NCBI GenBank assembly: GCA_024449915.1
Contig: JAMZAV010000447.1
Span: 310,001 to 374,000, forward strand
DNA from: Sweltsa coloradensis
Lineage: Eukaryota > Arthropoda > Insecta > Plecoptera > Chloroperlidae
Direction of reading: 5' to 3'
DNA length: 64,000 bases
The notes beneath the pieces are model-generated. The model did no database searches and was not told where the DNA came from. It saw only the letters and a list, made by a program, of their open reading frames with translations. This document shows positions 11,700 to 23,255 of the stretch, piece after piece. The translations under genes and the position numbers were made by a program. Positions within the stretch are counted from its first letter, which is position 1. Each line of letters starts with the position of its first letter.

Positions 11700-12228
11700 C
11701 AAAAATTGGATGGAATGTTTTGGAAAATTTCTTAAATCGTTTTTAACATGCTTCTTGTTTGTTCCACATAGATACTAGAGCATCATACCAATCTTAAATA
11801 GCCCTTTATAACATCATGTCTTGAAACTGTGATCAAAAATACACTCAAAAACAAAAAAAATAGCATTCCAAAATCACACCCTTTCTTTGTAATCAGCATA
11901 TTTTGACCGAACCGCTGCCCAAATTACAAAACAAAATATAGAGGATTTACAGAAAAGGCTGTCGAGTACTGTCAATAATGGCCAATATTTTTTTATCGAT
12001 ATCCTCCAAGGTCACAGGGCATTAAGATCGTCCCCATGTTATTTCTTATTTGAGTTTTTTGCCGATGGGACGGACCTAGCTAGAAAAATACCAAGTTTGA
12101 CATTTTATTGTGGGGTCATGGCTGACCCCATAATTTTGCTGTTACTTTCAAAATTCGTAACTATTTAGCCTGATTTTTTTAAGTTTAGCTGGTGAATACC
12201 TTTTTAAAATGTTTTATGTTTACAGGAG
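11700..12228 (+). repeat. Conserved intron block shared by three peptide loci
   Basis: Blocks with 'AAGATCGTCCCCATGTTATTTCTTA'-like cores recur at 28240-28709 and 29810-30330, always just upstream of a peptide-gene acceptor. The string AGATCGTCCCC is near 12026 here and near 28532 there; the third copy has AGGTCGTCCCC near 30110. They show that the genes at 12229, 28714 and 30751 arose by duplication from one ancestor. Confidence 0.7.
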
Positions 12229-12637
12229 ATGGGCGTAGTTTTTCATGGCCTTCTGTTCCTGACAGTGGCGCTCCTGGTGACAGCTCAAGAAAACATCAAA
12301 CCATCCACAACCAACCAACTGTCACCTTTGACCATCTTCAAACGCGACACGGGGAAAACAGAAAACCGATCCTACCAACCTGCCGGTCTAGCTGGTTTAA
12401 GCTTCAGCAAACCATGTCCAGTCGGACAATATAGGCGCGCAAACAGATGCCGCCCGTTACCGAATACTACGGAACCACCCAAGACTACTGGAACCACTGA
12501 TGAGAGTTCATTGCACGGACTGGGTATTGGCAATTTCGGAAACCTTACGTTTTCCTGTCCAGAAGACTATTTAAGAATGAAAGTAGGGAATAGGCTTAAG
12601 TGCGTTAGGATTATTAAGCCTAAGGAGTAAGAATAAA
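12226..12637 (+). CDS. Secreted peptide with two secapin-like cysteine blocks (CDS 12229-12630)
   Basis: 133-residue predicted secreted peptide. Residues 1-20 (MGVVFHGLLFLTVALLVTAQ) form a signal peptide. A Ser/Thr/Pro-rich propeptide with a dibasic KR (in LTIFKRDTG, shared with the genes at 17200 and 23902) follows. It has two cysteine pairs: C63-C74 in CPVGQYRRANRCRPLP, and C110-C125 in CPEDYLRMKVGNRLKC. The linker is Thr/Pro-rich (TTEPPKTTGTTDESS). A canonical acceptor (GTTTACAG|GAG) lies three bases before the ATG, so this is the coding second exon. AATAAA follows two bases after the stop. The two-block layout is unique in the cluster and suggests internal duplication or fusion. The role is unproven; antimicrobial, protease-inhibiting or venom-like peptide are possible by resemblance to secapin. 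Confidence 0.82.
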
Positions 12638-12750
12638 TGAACAATTTATGGTTTAAACAATGTATTTAAGTGCATTAAAACAGTTTTCTTTTACCTTGCT
12701 CCCTTTCAGGACTAATTATTTTTTTAAAGATTGATTCTGGACAGTTTTAA

Positions 12751-13325
12751 TTGGATGAGCGTAGCGAGCGTTGAGCGAAGCGAAGATTCCATTTCTCTAC
12801 ACTGGAGAAAAAAATCCGGAATGTTTTTGTTTTGTTTTTTTTCTTTTTTTTATGTATTTTTGTCTGTTTGTTAACACGATTCCGGATAAACAGATACTCC
12901 GATTGCGATGAAATTTTATGGAGGTCTTTGAAATCTCTGAACTGCCACGTTTTTGAGAACAATCGAAAAATTATTTCTCATGAAAATCGCAATTTTACGA
13001 TTTTTTTCGATTTTTTAAAAATTTCTTCGACTTACAACACCTGCATGCTTTGTCCGATTGTAATGATTTTTTCACAGAACCTTAATTTAATGAATTGATC
13101 TATTCATGTGAAATTTGGGCGTTATCAAAAAACTATTTTTTACGAAAATCGCAATTTTACGACGTTTTTCGATTTTTAAAATTTCTTCTGCTTATAACCT
13201 GCATGCTTTATCCTATTGTAATGATTTTTTCACAGAACCTTAATTATGAATTATATATTCGTGTAAAATTTTTGCGCAATCGAATAATTATTTCTTATGA
13301 AAATTTCAATATTACGATTTTTTTG
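12751..13325 (+). mobile_element. Helentron-like element, family B, 3'-truncated
   Basis: Typical 5' end TTGGATGAGCGTAGCGAGCG and the three internal units, but the sequence breaks off near 13325 without subterminal inverse, hairpin or CTAG. The break coincides with the start of the duplicated segment shared with 21396 onward, so the duplication junction probably cut the element. Confidence 0.8.
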
Positions 13326-13343
13326 ACATTGACATTGACTATT

Positions 13344-13610
13344 GACACCTAAGACGTGCCCAAACGACAATTTAGTTTGCTTTGCACAAGCAACTACTTA
13401 AGAATAATTACTTTAGAACATGCCTTCGCGGATTTGGGCTTACGAAGATAAATACAAGAATTTTTTAAGTGTGCTTTTAATCTATAGTTAATAACAAATA
13501 TATTTTTGCCTACGTGACACGAATCACGGGTTTCAATGAAACAGCTTCAAAACAAGATAAACCATGATTATATACATATAAGTAGCTGGGCCGCTTACTA
13601 TAGTAACGGC
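13344..13610 (+). promoter_or_regulatory. Promoter of the peptide gene at 17200
   Basis: This block is duplicated almost intact at 21396-21668. It holds a TATA box (TATAAG, 13577-13582) in ACATATAAGTAGCTGG, 34 bp before the likely start A (13611) in an initiator-like GCATTACT. Conservation of TATA, spacing and exon in both copies supports it. No kappaB-like site of the SLW kind was seen. Confidence 0.7.
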
Positions 13611-13656
13611 ATTACTCTCCTACTGGTATACCTAGCAAGCAGCATTAATATTCGAG
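13611..13656 (+). other. Non-coding exon 1 of the gene at 17200
   Basis: Predicted 46-nt 5'-UTR exon ending TATTCGAG|GTAAGT, a strong donor. The same exon and donor occur at 21669-21714. Start position inferred from the TATA distance. Confidence 0.65.
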
Positions 13657-14098
13657 GTAAGTCCTTCTCCATACAAAGATTGTAGTATTAAAATGTTTTT
13701 AGATTCAGAAAGAATAATATACACCTTTTAGTTTGTTATGTTTAGAAGTTTTTATCATTAATGTAAAAATGTAAAATTTTTAAATGAATTCAACTTTCTT
13801 TTAAGTGAATTTAAAACATTTTAACAGTTCCACATAATTTTTATGTGGAAAGCATAGCTCTTTACCACTAGGGACCTACCACGAAAAAACAGTTATAATA
13901 ACAATTTCATTAATGTAAGCAACAAATAATACATTTAAAAAATACTGTGTATATCGATTGTATAAAAATTGCTATTGCAGAAATATGTTGTCAATAGTTT
14001 TAAAACATCAATTAATTGCATTGTGATTTGTGTTCAGTAAAGCTCTCCGACCAACTTCAAACTTTTATTTACGTTTAACGGTTAAGACCTTTTTTTTA

Positions 14099-14695
14099 TT
14101 GGATGAGCGTAGCGAGCGAAGCGAAGATTCCATTTCACTACACTGGAGAAAAAAATCCGGAATGTTTTTTTTTTTCTGTATTTTTGTCTGTCTGTTAACA
14201 CGATTCCGGCTAAACCGATACTCCGATTGCGATGAAATTTCATGGAGGCCTTCGAAATCTCTAACTTAGAACTGCCACGTTTTTGAGCGCAATCGAAAAA
14301 TTATTTCTCATAAAAAACGCAATTTTACGATTTTTTTCGATTTTTAAAAACTTTCTTCGACTTATAACACCTACATGCTTTAACCGATTGTAATGATTTT
14401 TTCACAGAACCTTAATTTCATGAATTAAGATATTCGTGCGAAATTTGAGCGCAATCGAAAAATTATTTCTCATGAAAATCGAAATTTTACGTTTTTTTCT
14501 TTTTTTAAATTTCGATTAACTAAAAAAAATTAAAATTAAAGTTTATTTTTTATTTAATTTAAATTAATTTTAAAAAAAAATCTTCAACAGTAATGATTTT
14601 TTCACAGAACAACAGAAAATCCGCATAACACATGGCAGCTCAATACACCAATTACGCTCATCCAACAACGCGGCGGGACTTAAGCGTTTTCCTAG
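14099..14695 (+). mobile_element. Helentron-like element, family B, complete
   Basis: 5' TTGGATGAGCGTAGCGAGCG; 3' TACGCTCATCCAA, AACGC...GCGTT hairpin and CCTAG|T. Inserted in intron 1 of the gene at 17200. The matching part of the sister intron (about 22380-22410) lacks it, so it arrived after the gene duplication. Confidence 0.85.
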
Positions 14696-14986
14696 TTTGT
14701 AATTAATACTCAATCCAAAAAATACAAAATTTTTCCCGACCGGAGTTTGAAGCCACTTTCCAGGTTGGCGCCTTCAATTTTTTAAATTTTTATTTCTAGA
14801 TTGTTATGAACAAAACACACCTATGGGATTGTTTCCCTAGTAATAATATTGATAAATAAACCTTTTAATTCTTAAAGTTATTTAATTGTTGAAACGCTCA
14901 CGGATATCTCAAGCATATTCCAAGAATATTCACGAAAATAGTATTTATTGTTATAACTACTGTAATGTAACTGTAATAATTAATTA

Positions 14987-15503
14987 GTGTGGCTCGTTGG
15001 TCTTGTTGTTAGCGTACCTGCTTCCAATGCAGAAGGTCCAGGGTTCGATTCCCGCTGAAGTCAGAAGTTTTTTAACTTCTGATTTGGACTTAAGTCCATC
15101 AGTTCTTGTCTTAGGAGTTTGTAAACGGTGACTTTGGAGCCGTCCTAGCAACGAAGCACATAATAAATTTCAGAGTTGTTCTGAATCGGCCTTGTTGATT
15201 CTGGCGTTGATTCGCGGGTGTTCGCACTGTCCATACCACTGATTGCTATATTTCCTATTAAAAATATCGATCTTTGGTTGGTTATCGCTCACTCGTCGAT
15301 TGCGTCGGGGCCTGCAGGGTTGGCTTGGTCGCTTTGATTTAAAGTCCCCCACTGAAAATCAGTTATATTATAAATAGTTTCCATTTGACTCTGCCGGAAA
15401 AATTAGTCACTGGTTTTTTTTTTTTTTTTTTTTGTTTTTTTTTTTTTTTTTGTTTTTTTTTGTGGGTAGACTCTAAATAAAATTTATTTATTTATTTATT
15501 TAT
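14987..15503 (+). mobile_element. tRNA-derived SINE, family S1
   Basis: Head with A-box-like TGGTCTTGTTGTTAGCG and B-box GGGTTCGATTCCC, then a body of about 350 bp (GTAAACGGTGACTTTGGAGC..., ending GTCCCCCACTGAAAATCAGTTAT), then GGGTAGACTC and an (ATTT)n tail. The end of this copy is interrupted by a T-rich stretch (15413-15463). Other copies: 18846-19241 (-), 32486-32921, 62440-62859. Confidence 0.85.
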
Positions 15504-15546
15504 AACACACACCCGTCGTTGTTTTCACGCAATTGTTAAATTGTTA

Positions 15547-16154
15547 AATCCCTTGACCTGAATCTGATTTCTAAAGAATGCAGTAAAGACGTCTTAAAAG
15601 TAAGGAGCATGAAAAAGGGACTTTTTAATAGAGCACATAAATTTTTTGAATTTTTTGACGGGACATAGCCTCAGAATCAACAATTATATTGAAATTGCCC
15701 GAATCAATCCAGCTAGTTCAAAATTGAATTTTGAGCAGAGATTTTTTTGTATAATGTTTCTACGCTCCTTTATCTGTAACCTTAATAAAAGGATTAATGA
15801 ATTCTATTGTTTCTTGCGTTGCACAATATTTTTCGCCCGCCAGTATAATTTCAAATTTTGTACCGTTAAACGAAATAAAATCATGCAATGCCAGAAACTA
15901 GACAACTAGTTTTCTTTTATTAAGGTTGGAGCTAAAGGAGTGTAGAAACAATATGCAAAAAACCGCTGCTCAAAATTCAATTTAAACTAGCTGGATTGAT
16001 TCGGGTAATTTGAATATAATTCTTAATTCTGAGGTTATGTAACGTAAAAAAATCTGAAAAATAATCCGCTCTATTATTAATTCTTTTTTTATTCTACTTA
16101 CTTTTAAGACGTCTTTACTGCATTCTTTAGAAATCATATTTAGGTCTAGGGATT
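15547..16154. mobile_element. Fold-back element with arms of about 225 bp
   Basis: The left arm begins AATCCCTTGACCTGAAT, the right ends ATTTAGGTCTAGGGATT. The arms match through GATTTCTAAAGAATGCAG and GACGTCTTAAAAGTAAG and meet around a loop of about 120 bp (15790-15910). The same intron position in the sister gene (about 22705-22725) has no such sequence, so it is an insertion. No coding capacity; the frame at 15646-15909 is incidental. Confidence 0.8.
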
Positions 16155-16299
16155 CCCCTTAACGTAATTATTAAAGAACAGCTTGAGCTATAGGTGCAAT
16201 ATTATATACATTAATTTGAAACCCGTATTTCGAGTCTATATCCGTTCAGACATAGGTACGATTTTCAGTGAGTGAATGAATACGCCCCAATGTAATAAT

Positions 16300-17127
16300 T
16301 AGGGCTCGGATTTTTATGTGCTTAAAAACATCAAAAATGTATTTTATATTTGCTTAAAAACAGAAGAATATGTGCTTAAAAATACAAAAATATTTGCTTA
16401 AAAATACAAAATAAAGTGCTCAAAAAATGTTGTTACGTACCATCAGTCTTCCCAGCACAATATGTGCATAAATTAATCAAATCATGGTGCAATATAATAC
16501 CAGAAAGAAAAAAATACGTTGGTACTAAAACAATTTTATTGTTGCTGAACATATTGTGCAGTTTGTTACATTGTCACTTTTTAATATCACCTTGGACTAA
16601 CATGTGTCTTTATATACCCCCGTTGCAGTGTACCACAATCCACAATCCACATTTTCAAATGTTCAAATTTAATTGAATGTCGGTTTTCGGCGAGCACATT
16701 TTTGTATTGCGAAAAACTTTGCTCTACGTCACAAGATGTAACGGGTGCAAACATAAAATTCGCAATATCAGACAACGAAAACTCTTCCTCGTTGGGGTTT
16801 AGAATAGCACTTATTGAACAAGTTTTTTGTACCCAATATTTTAGACAGCACCGAGTTTAGTTTATGCAATTTTGAAAATGGTTTGGAAAGTAAATTAACA
16901 GTTCTTGAGTTATTAAAGTAAAGAATAGTGTTTTTGTTCAAATATGTGATTATGGCAAATATAAGAGAAATATGTATTTATTAACCAATATAACAAAATA
17001 TGCAAAAATATTGATTAAAAAAACATATATTTGAGATCACAATCAAACAATTCGTGAAGAATTGATCATGGGCATAGGTTTAGAGAACTTTATAAAAATA
17101 TTTAAATACATAAGAATCCTAGCCCTA
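16300..17127 (-). mobile_element. hAT transposon remnant with 8-bp target duplication
   Basis: Terminal inverted repeats TAGGGCTCGGATTTTTATG (16300-16318) and its imperfect inverse CATAAGAATCCTAGCCCTA (17109-17127). Exact 8-bp direct duplication GTAATAAT at 16292-16299 and 17128-17135. The sister intron has the unoccupied site (TGTAATAATAACC near 22829), so insertion followed the gene duplication. It carries the transposase remnant at 16587-16800. Confidence 0.9.
16587..16800 (-). pseudogene. hAT transposase C-terminal fragment
   Basis: On the minus strand the frame reads NEEEFSLSDIANFMFAPV, then TSCDVEQSFSQYKNVLAENR, then HSIKFEHLKMWIVD. The block 'APVTSCDVE-SFS-YK-' is the C-terminal dimerisation segment of hAT transposases of the CGGBP1-related type. 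Only this fragment survives; the rest of the 828-bp element is decayed and rich in TGTGCTTAAAAA repeats. Confidence 0.75.
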
Positions 17128-17196
17128 GTAATAATCAAAATACTAAACATTTGTTTGAAAACGCTCCGTACACCAATCACTTTCTAATGTCTTTAG

Positions 17197-17470
17197 AAGA
17201 TGGGTATCGCTTGTCAAAGCCTTCTGTTCCTGATGGTGGCGCTCCTGGTGGCAGCTCAAGGCCTCGATGAGAACAAAGAACCATCCGGACCTAAACAACT
17301 GGTCCCTCTGAACATCTTCAAGGGAGACACGGGGAAGCCAGGAGCCGACCTGTCCCTGGTCAATCCAGGCGAAAATGCAGCCGCCGGTACTAGGGCCGCT
17401 AGGGGAGTATGCCCACCTGGATATAACTGGTATCCGCATTATGGATGCCTGAATCTTTAGTAATAATAAA
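17197..17470 (+). CDS. Secreted secapin-like peptide (CDS 17200-17460)
   Basis: 86-residue predicted secreted peptide. Residues 1-21 (MGIACQSLLFLMVALLVAAQG) are a signal peptide. The propeptide (PLNIFKGDTGKPGADLSLVN) is nearly identical to that of the gene at 23902, but its KR site is KG here. The C-terminal block has C71 and C83 in CPPGYNWYPHYGCLNL: aromatic, not basic, unlike the rest of the cluster. A likely processing site is the Arg before GVC (TRAARGVC). Acceptor CTTTAG|AAG lies three bases before the ATG; exon 1 is 13611-13656, giving a 5'-UTR intron of about 3.5 kb. AATAAA (17465-17470) is 4 bases after the stop. Near-identical signal and propeptide with a different mature block points to diversifying evolution. 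Confidence 0.87.
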
Positions 17471-18845
17471 TGTTAATGTGCATGGTGAAACAATTAAAAA
17501 ACTTATAGAAGTACGCTAAAATAACGTTTTGGGCTACAGGTGCCATATCAGAATAAAAAGGACTTCAACAAATATTTCAACTTGTAGTTTTCTTACTTTT
17601 TAACTAGCATTGAACTAATTTGACAAAATATAACTTAAATAACATAATTTTTAAATGCAAAATGCAAAGAAAACTCAAGCACAAGGTTTTGAAGGTGAGT
17701 AAAAATGTTGCAATGTGAAATGCAAAACAAAGAGCTATAAAATGAAAATGTAAATGGCTTAATAGGCCTTCGCATATCTCTTAGTTAATTATATCAACAG
17801 TTGTAACACATGGGCCATCTTATAGCAACAGGCGAACATGAGAGATTGTGGATTTTACCATAAACAGTTACTTATTACCATAGCGGTTAGCAGGTATACT
17901 GCATTTTAATCAAAAGTTAAGGTACAGTATAATATTATGCCTTAAAAATATTAAATAACAACATTAATATTAAATAATTATATATGTATTATGATTCTTA
18001 CTTAGTATATTGCTCAATCTTCTTCTTAAATTTGGTATTATATGTATAGCTATACATAAAATGGGTATTTGTTATTATGACAGAATCAATTTAAAAATGT
18101 ACACAAACTAAATGAAAATTATTAATTAAATATTACCAAAACTTAATTTATTTGCAGTTGGTGTTTAAATGTCTAAGAAAACGGCTAAGTACATTTTTTC
18201 GTGTATACATTATTTACATTCATTTTTTTACATTAATTAACAGAAAGTTTTAAATACAATACTGCTAATAATACGCGAGATTTAAGCAGAAATGTTTCCT
18301 ACAGCATTGTTGAGCTACCATTGGTTTAGAGTGTAAGTTTTAGGATCAATCGTTTGAAATGTAAAGTTTTCATGTTTATTTTTAAACAACTGTTTATAAA
18401 GAAGAAAATATATGAATGCAAGAGCAACAGAAAGAGCATCTGCCCCGTAGTACTTTCGAACCTGTTACCATTGTTTGTTACACAATAACCCCACATGACA
18501 AAAGAACGTCGTATCATGTTAAAATCACATATCATATGAACACAACATTATTTCAATAAAATATATTGAAAAAAATTCCACATTTACGTAAAAATCTCTA
18601 AAAGTGCCGATTAAAAAACCTCGTCTCACCAATATTGAAACATCTATATGTGTATTATGGCACTGTAACTAAACAATTGAATACAAACCAACACCATAAT
18701 AAATATTAGAAGATAAGCAGTGAGTATTTGTTTATGTTTACCTATTTTATAACGGTAAGTTTTTTTGTTGATTTAGAGTACGGTATTGTGGCATGACTTA
18801 AAACTAATCAGTGGCCAAACTCTCCTCACAGACATCTATAGTTTT
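17471..18845 (+). repeat. Downstream flank duplicated with the peptide gene
   Basis: Non-coding. Blocks such as TTTTGAAGGTGAGT, AATGTGAAATGCAAA, CCTTCGC.CATCTCT and GGGCCATCTTATA recur in the same order at 24190-25000, showing that the duplicated unit extends about 1 kb past the gene. No further gene seen. Confidence 0.65.
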
Positions 18846-19241
18846 AAATAAATAAATAAATAAATTGTGTTTAGAGTCCACCCACTCAGTTATATAACTG
18901 ATTTTCAGTGGGGGACATTAAACCAAAGCGACTAAGCCAACCCTGTAGGCCCCTACGCAATCGACGAGTGAGCGATATAACCAACCAAAGATCGATATTT
19001 TGAATAGAAAATATAGCAATCGGTGGTATGGACAGTGCGAACATCCGCGGATCAACGCCAGAATCAACAAGGCCGATTCAGAACAACTCTGAATTTATTA
19101 TGTGCTTCGTTGCTAGGACGGCTCCAAAGTCACCGTTTACAAACTCCAAAGACAAGAACTGATGGACCTAAGTCCAAATCAGAAGTTAAAAATCTTCTGA
19201 CTTTAGCGGGAATCGAACCCTGGACCTTCTGCATTGGAATC
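18846..19241 (-). mobile_element. tRNA-derived SINE, family S1, 5'-truncated
   Basis: Inverse copy: (AAAT)n tail, then GAGTCCACCCACTCAGTTATATAAC, body, and B-box GGAATCGAACCC near 19208. Cut at CTGCATTGGA before the A-box. The 77-codon frame at 19023 is part of it. Confidence 0.85.
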
Positions 19242-21395
19242 AATATCATATATTAAAAAAAATTGATTGTAACTAGGACGAAATGATAAAATCATAATTC
19301 AGAAAAAAATGTATTGTAAATAATATGTTTGGATTGAATTGTACAATACAGAAGTTGAATAGTTACCGTCTCGGTGGTCTAGTTGGCTAAGGCGCCTGCA
19401 CGGAATGTGGGAGACTCGGGTTCGAACCCCGATCGTGATGGATTTCTTAATTTCTGAATTGTATTAAATATTAAATTAAATAGCATTAAACAAAACAATA
19501 AACATTTAAAAGCAAGTGATAATGGCAAAAGAAAAATTAGTAAGAAATTATAAACTGCCAACGAGAAAAAAGGGAAAATGAAAAAGTTAATAATAAAAGA
19601 TGAGGTAAGTAATAATAAAATAATAAAAAAATTTAATAACAAGTGCTGATTTTTTATCAAAAAGGTCCAGATACTTGTGTTGAGCACAAAGCACGTCTGT
19701 TGAGTACCTATCTACTTAGGGCCTACAGTTTTGTTAAGTTTCTAGTAGACATTACAGCTGTTAAGCATATAGTTATGGAGCTTGATTATAGCAATTACCA
19801 GTGAACTCATGAAGTGAAATAGTATTCTCTTATATCGGTGTCGGTGTTCGATGAAGTCACCCGCAACCCAACAATTTAAGAAGAAGACATCTGATCACAG
19901 AAAGAGGTCATACACGTATACACGTATAGTACTTTAACTCGGGTGCAACAAATTCTATTCTGGACAAACACCAATCCTGACTGAAGGAACTCCATTGTGT
20001 TATACTCAGTCTCAACAAATAGGATTTGGACATTCAAGCTAGCAATGAATTTACATTGGACATTCCAACTTACATTCTTTTCCTAGCAAGCCTCCTTCAA
20101 GTTCCACTTAATCTTCTAGCAGACTTTCAGGTGATAAAATAATGTGAGCTTATAGTTATAGTCTGGATATAAACAAATGTGTTGAAACGATGTAACAAAT
20201 TAAAATCAGTGCTCAAAATGTATTTTGATCGAGAACATCTGGACCCATCCCAAGTAGAAGAATAACGTTGGAACAACGTTGTGTTTGAGTTGTTCAGCAT
20301 CGAGATTTAAATCCATGGTTAAACAACCTGTTTTTAACGTTGGAAACAAGTCGTAACTACCAAAGTGTATTATAGTTTTGTGCAACCACAAAAATTAATC
20401 TCTGGTTAGGACAGGCCCAAAAAAGAATTAATTGTATGGACAATCCTACTACCTTAGATTTTATTTTGTTATTGCATTGAGCGTGATCCTATTTCTACAT
20501 TTATGTAGATTAATGTATCAATAAAACTTGTTGTAAATCAAATATCAAGTTTAATTTGTAAAATAATAAAATGTTATGTTTTTAAAACTTGACACAGGTT
20601 ATATTTATTTTTATATTTGAACGATATTTCAAAGCTACTCCAGCTTTTTCTTCAGGTTCTTGTTAAAGTTGTTTATTGTAATATATCCAGGTTAATAAGT
20701 AGTGCATTGTGTAAAAAAAAAAAATGTAATGTGTTGTATTAATGTTAAGACCATTTAAAGTAGATTTGTAATATTTGTCTGTCTCAAAATACAAGCTCAT
20801 TTCCGTGTTCGAGATCTTTTTGACAGAATTTTATTTTTTGTAAATAAAATTTGATTCTTGAATATTTATTGAATAAACAATATAACCAAAAACTGTTATA
20901 GAAATCAATCCAAAAATTACCAATTCTATCTCAGCGGGGTATCCAGATGTTATGAAGTAAACCGTCTCGGTAGCTTAGGGGTACCGGCAATTGGAAGACC
21001 GGGGTTCGTTACCCCGCTGAGATTGATTTTTAAATTTCTGGATTGATTTCCATAGCATCAATTACACCTAAGGGAATGTTTCCCGACTAATAAAATGGAG
21101 AAATAACCAATAAAGTATTATTTTGTTATTTTTTATATATTCTTACGTAATTAAGTCAAGTACCAACTATTGCTCAAGCTACCTAAGATTACTGAAATGT
21201 ATTATGTAACAAGCATGCCTGCCTGTATAGATAACCACAGTGACGTCATTGGTGTCGAAAATATGAAATTTTTATGATCATTTTAAGTGAATTTATAACG
21301 AAAATAACGGCTTATACGTGTTTTAAGTGAATTGTACGTATTTTTCTTTTTAACATTTTTCTCTCTTATCGAAAAACAATTCGAGTTCCAGTCGT
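19242..21395. other. Spacer between the duplicated genes, with SINE heads
   Basis: No gene. Holds two tRNA-like SINE heads: 19364-19480 (GGTCTAGTTGGCTAAGGCGC with B-box GGGTTCGAACCCC) and 20959-21090 (GTAGCTTAGGGGTACCGG with GGGGTTCGTTACCCC). Both are followed by an AATTTCTGGATTG/AATTTCTGAATTG tail and are likely one SINE family (S2). They lack paired acceptor stems, so they are not functional tRNA genes. A hammerhead-like motif is at 20618-20656. Confidence 0.6.
20618..20656 (-). ncRNA. Hammerhead-ribozyme-like motif (candidate)
   Basis: On the minus strand: CTGAAGA (20655-20649), a stem of AGCT/AGCT around GGAGT, then GAAATATCGTTC (GAAA at 20630-20627). Same order of core blocks as at 4804-4842, but with a weaker stem II. 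Confidence 0.25.
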
Positions 21396-21668
21396 TGTTG
21401 ACACATAGGACGTGTCCAAAAGACCATTTAGTTTGCTTTGCACAAGCAACTACTTATGAATAATTACTTTAGTACAAATGACAACGCGGATATGGGCTTA
21501 CGAAGATAAATTTAATACTTTTGTAAGTGTGCTTTTAAACGATTGTTAATAAAAAATATATGTTTGCCTACGTGACACGAAACACGGGTTTGAACGAAAC
21601 AGCTTCAAAACAAGAAAAACCATGATTATAAACATATAAGTAGCTGGTCCGCTTACTATTGTAACGTC
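21396..21668 (+). promoter_or_regulatory. Promoter of the peptide gene at 23902
   Basis: Duplicate of 13344-13610, with TATAAG at 21635-21640, 34 bp before the likely start A (21669) in GTCATTACT. The string TTTAGTTTGCTTTGCACAAG and the TATA region are almost unchanged between copies. Confidence 0.7.
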
Positions 21669-21714
21669 ATTACTTTCCGACTGGTATACCTAGCAAGCAG
21701 CACTTATATTCGAG
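21669..21714 (+). other. Non-coding exon 1 of the gene at 23902
   Basis: 46-nt exon ending TATTCGAG|GTAAGT; matches 13611-13656. Confidence 0.65.
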
Positions 21715-22838
21715 GTAAGTCCTTCTCCATACAAATTTTATGTTTAAATGTTTTCATATTCAGTAAGGAACTTTTAATTTGTTTCGGTTAAAAGTAATTA
21801 TTTAAATAAAAAATACAATTTTTGTAAATGAATTCAATTTTTTTAATAGCATAGCCCTAAACCTAAACCACTAGAGGCCTACCACGAAATAACAGAAATA
21901 ACATTAATTACATTAATGTATGCAACACATTTACACTACATTTTTTAACGTATTGTTTTTCTTTTTGATTTTTTTCATTCTTTTCTTCCTTTCTTTTTTT
22001 CATTATATTCTTTTCTTTTCTTTATTAATTTGCCTATTTATATTTGGTTCATTAATTATTTTCATTTGTTATTCATTTTTAATATGTCACCAAAATTATT
22101 GTTTCTTAATACATTGTTGTTGTAATGTTACTATTTCCAACTTTACTTAACTATAGTTTATTGTTGTGACTGCACTTACAAGATTTATTAAGTTGTCTTC
22201 CTTTGTAAATAAGTTTTTTAACTGAAATGAATAGACGTTTAATAAATGAAAAATTAAATACAAATGCATAATTAACGGTTATGAAAATAGCTATTGCAGA
22301 AATGTGCTATGAATTATTGATTTCATTGTGTTTTGTGTTCAATAAAGTTTTCCAACCAACTGCAAACGTAAATGTGTATCGGTTTAAACCTTATTTTTTT
22401 CTATACAATCCACAAACTAAAAAAATCTATCGCGACGGGGGCTAGAATTCAGGTCAGGAACTTTCCGGGTAGGCGCCTTAAATATATTTTTTGTTCTGGA
22501 TTGTTTTACAAATTAACAAATACACCTAGGTGAGTGTTTTCCGATTAAAAATTTTGAGAAAACAAACCTTTTAAGTTTTTATGATAACTTAATCATTGAC
22601 GGTCACAGATATCAGCCTATGAGTCATTCCTAGAATATTTTAAGAACTTTATTGTAATAACACACGTTACCCACCCATCAAGATATTTTCCCGCCAATTG
22701 TCAAATTGTAAGGTACATAAAGTAATTATTAACGGATGGCTTGAGCTAGGTGCAATATTACATACAAATTTAAAATTCGTATTTAGAGTCTATATCCGTT
22801 GAGACATTGAACCGATATTTCAGTGGGTGTAATAATAA

Positions 22839-23255
22839 CCACACATGACAAAAACTTGTAAAAATACAGCCAAACCTTACATACTCAAAAGAAATGAGAT
22901 CTTAAAATAGGGCCAAGCTCATCTACCCTTCCACATTTGCGCTTTCTTAATTCATAAACGTACAGTGTCCCGTAACAACATCCTTGAAAAGCTTGGCAAA
23001 ATAGAATTTGTAACTAGTATTAATTTTAACAGAATAGTTCATCCAAATTCTTTTTTTCTAAATAATTTAAACGTAATGGTCATGCAAATTCAATTTTGGC
23101 AAGCTTTTCTAGGATGTTGTTACGGGACACTGTACGTTAATGAATTAAGAATGCGCAAATGTGGAAGGGTAGATGAGCTTGTCCCATTTTTTAGATCTCA
23201 CTTCTTTTGAGTATGTAGGTTTGGCTGGATTTTCACAGGTTTTTGTTATGTGTGG
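22839..23255. mobile_element. Fold-back element with arms of about 180 bp
   Basis: The left arm begins CCACACATGACAAAAACTTG, the right ends GGTTTTTGTTATGTGTGG. The arms match through CTCATCTACCCTTCCACATT and its inverse, and through ACAGTGTCCCGTAACAACAT and its inverse, around a loop of about 60 bp. It lies in the 5'-UTR intron of the gene at 23902 and is absent from the sister intron. Confidence 0.8.

Noticed and set aside
19364..19440. tRNA gene
   Set aside because: Has A- and B-box-like strings but no paired acceptor stem, and is followed by a SINE-type tail shared with other loci.
21920..22150. 76-codon hydrophobic frame, possible membrane protein
   Set aside because: Translation of a T-rich intron stretch; not present in the sister intron.
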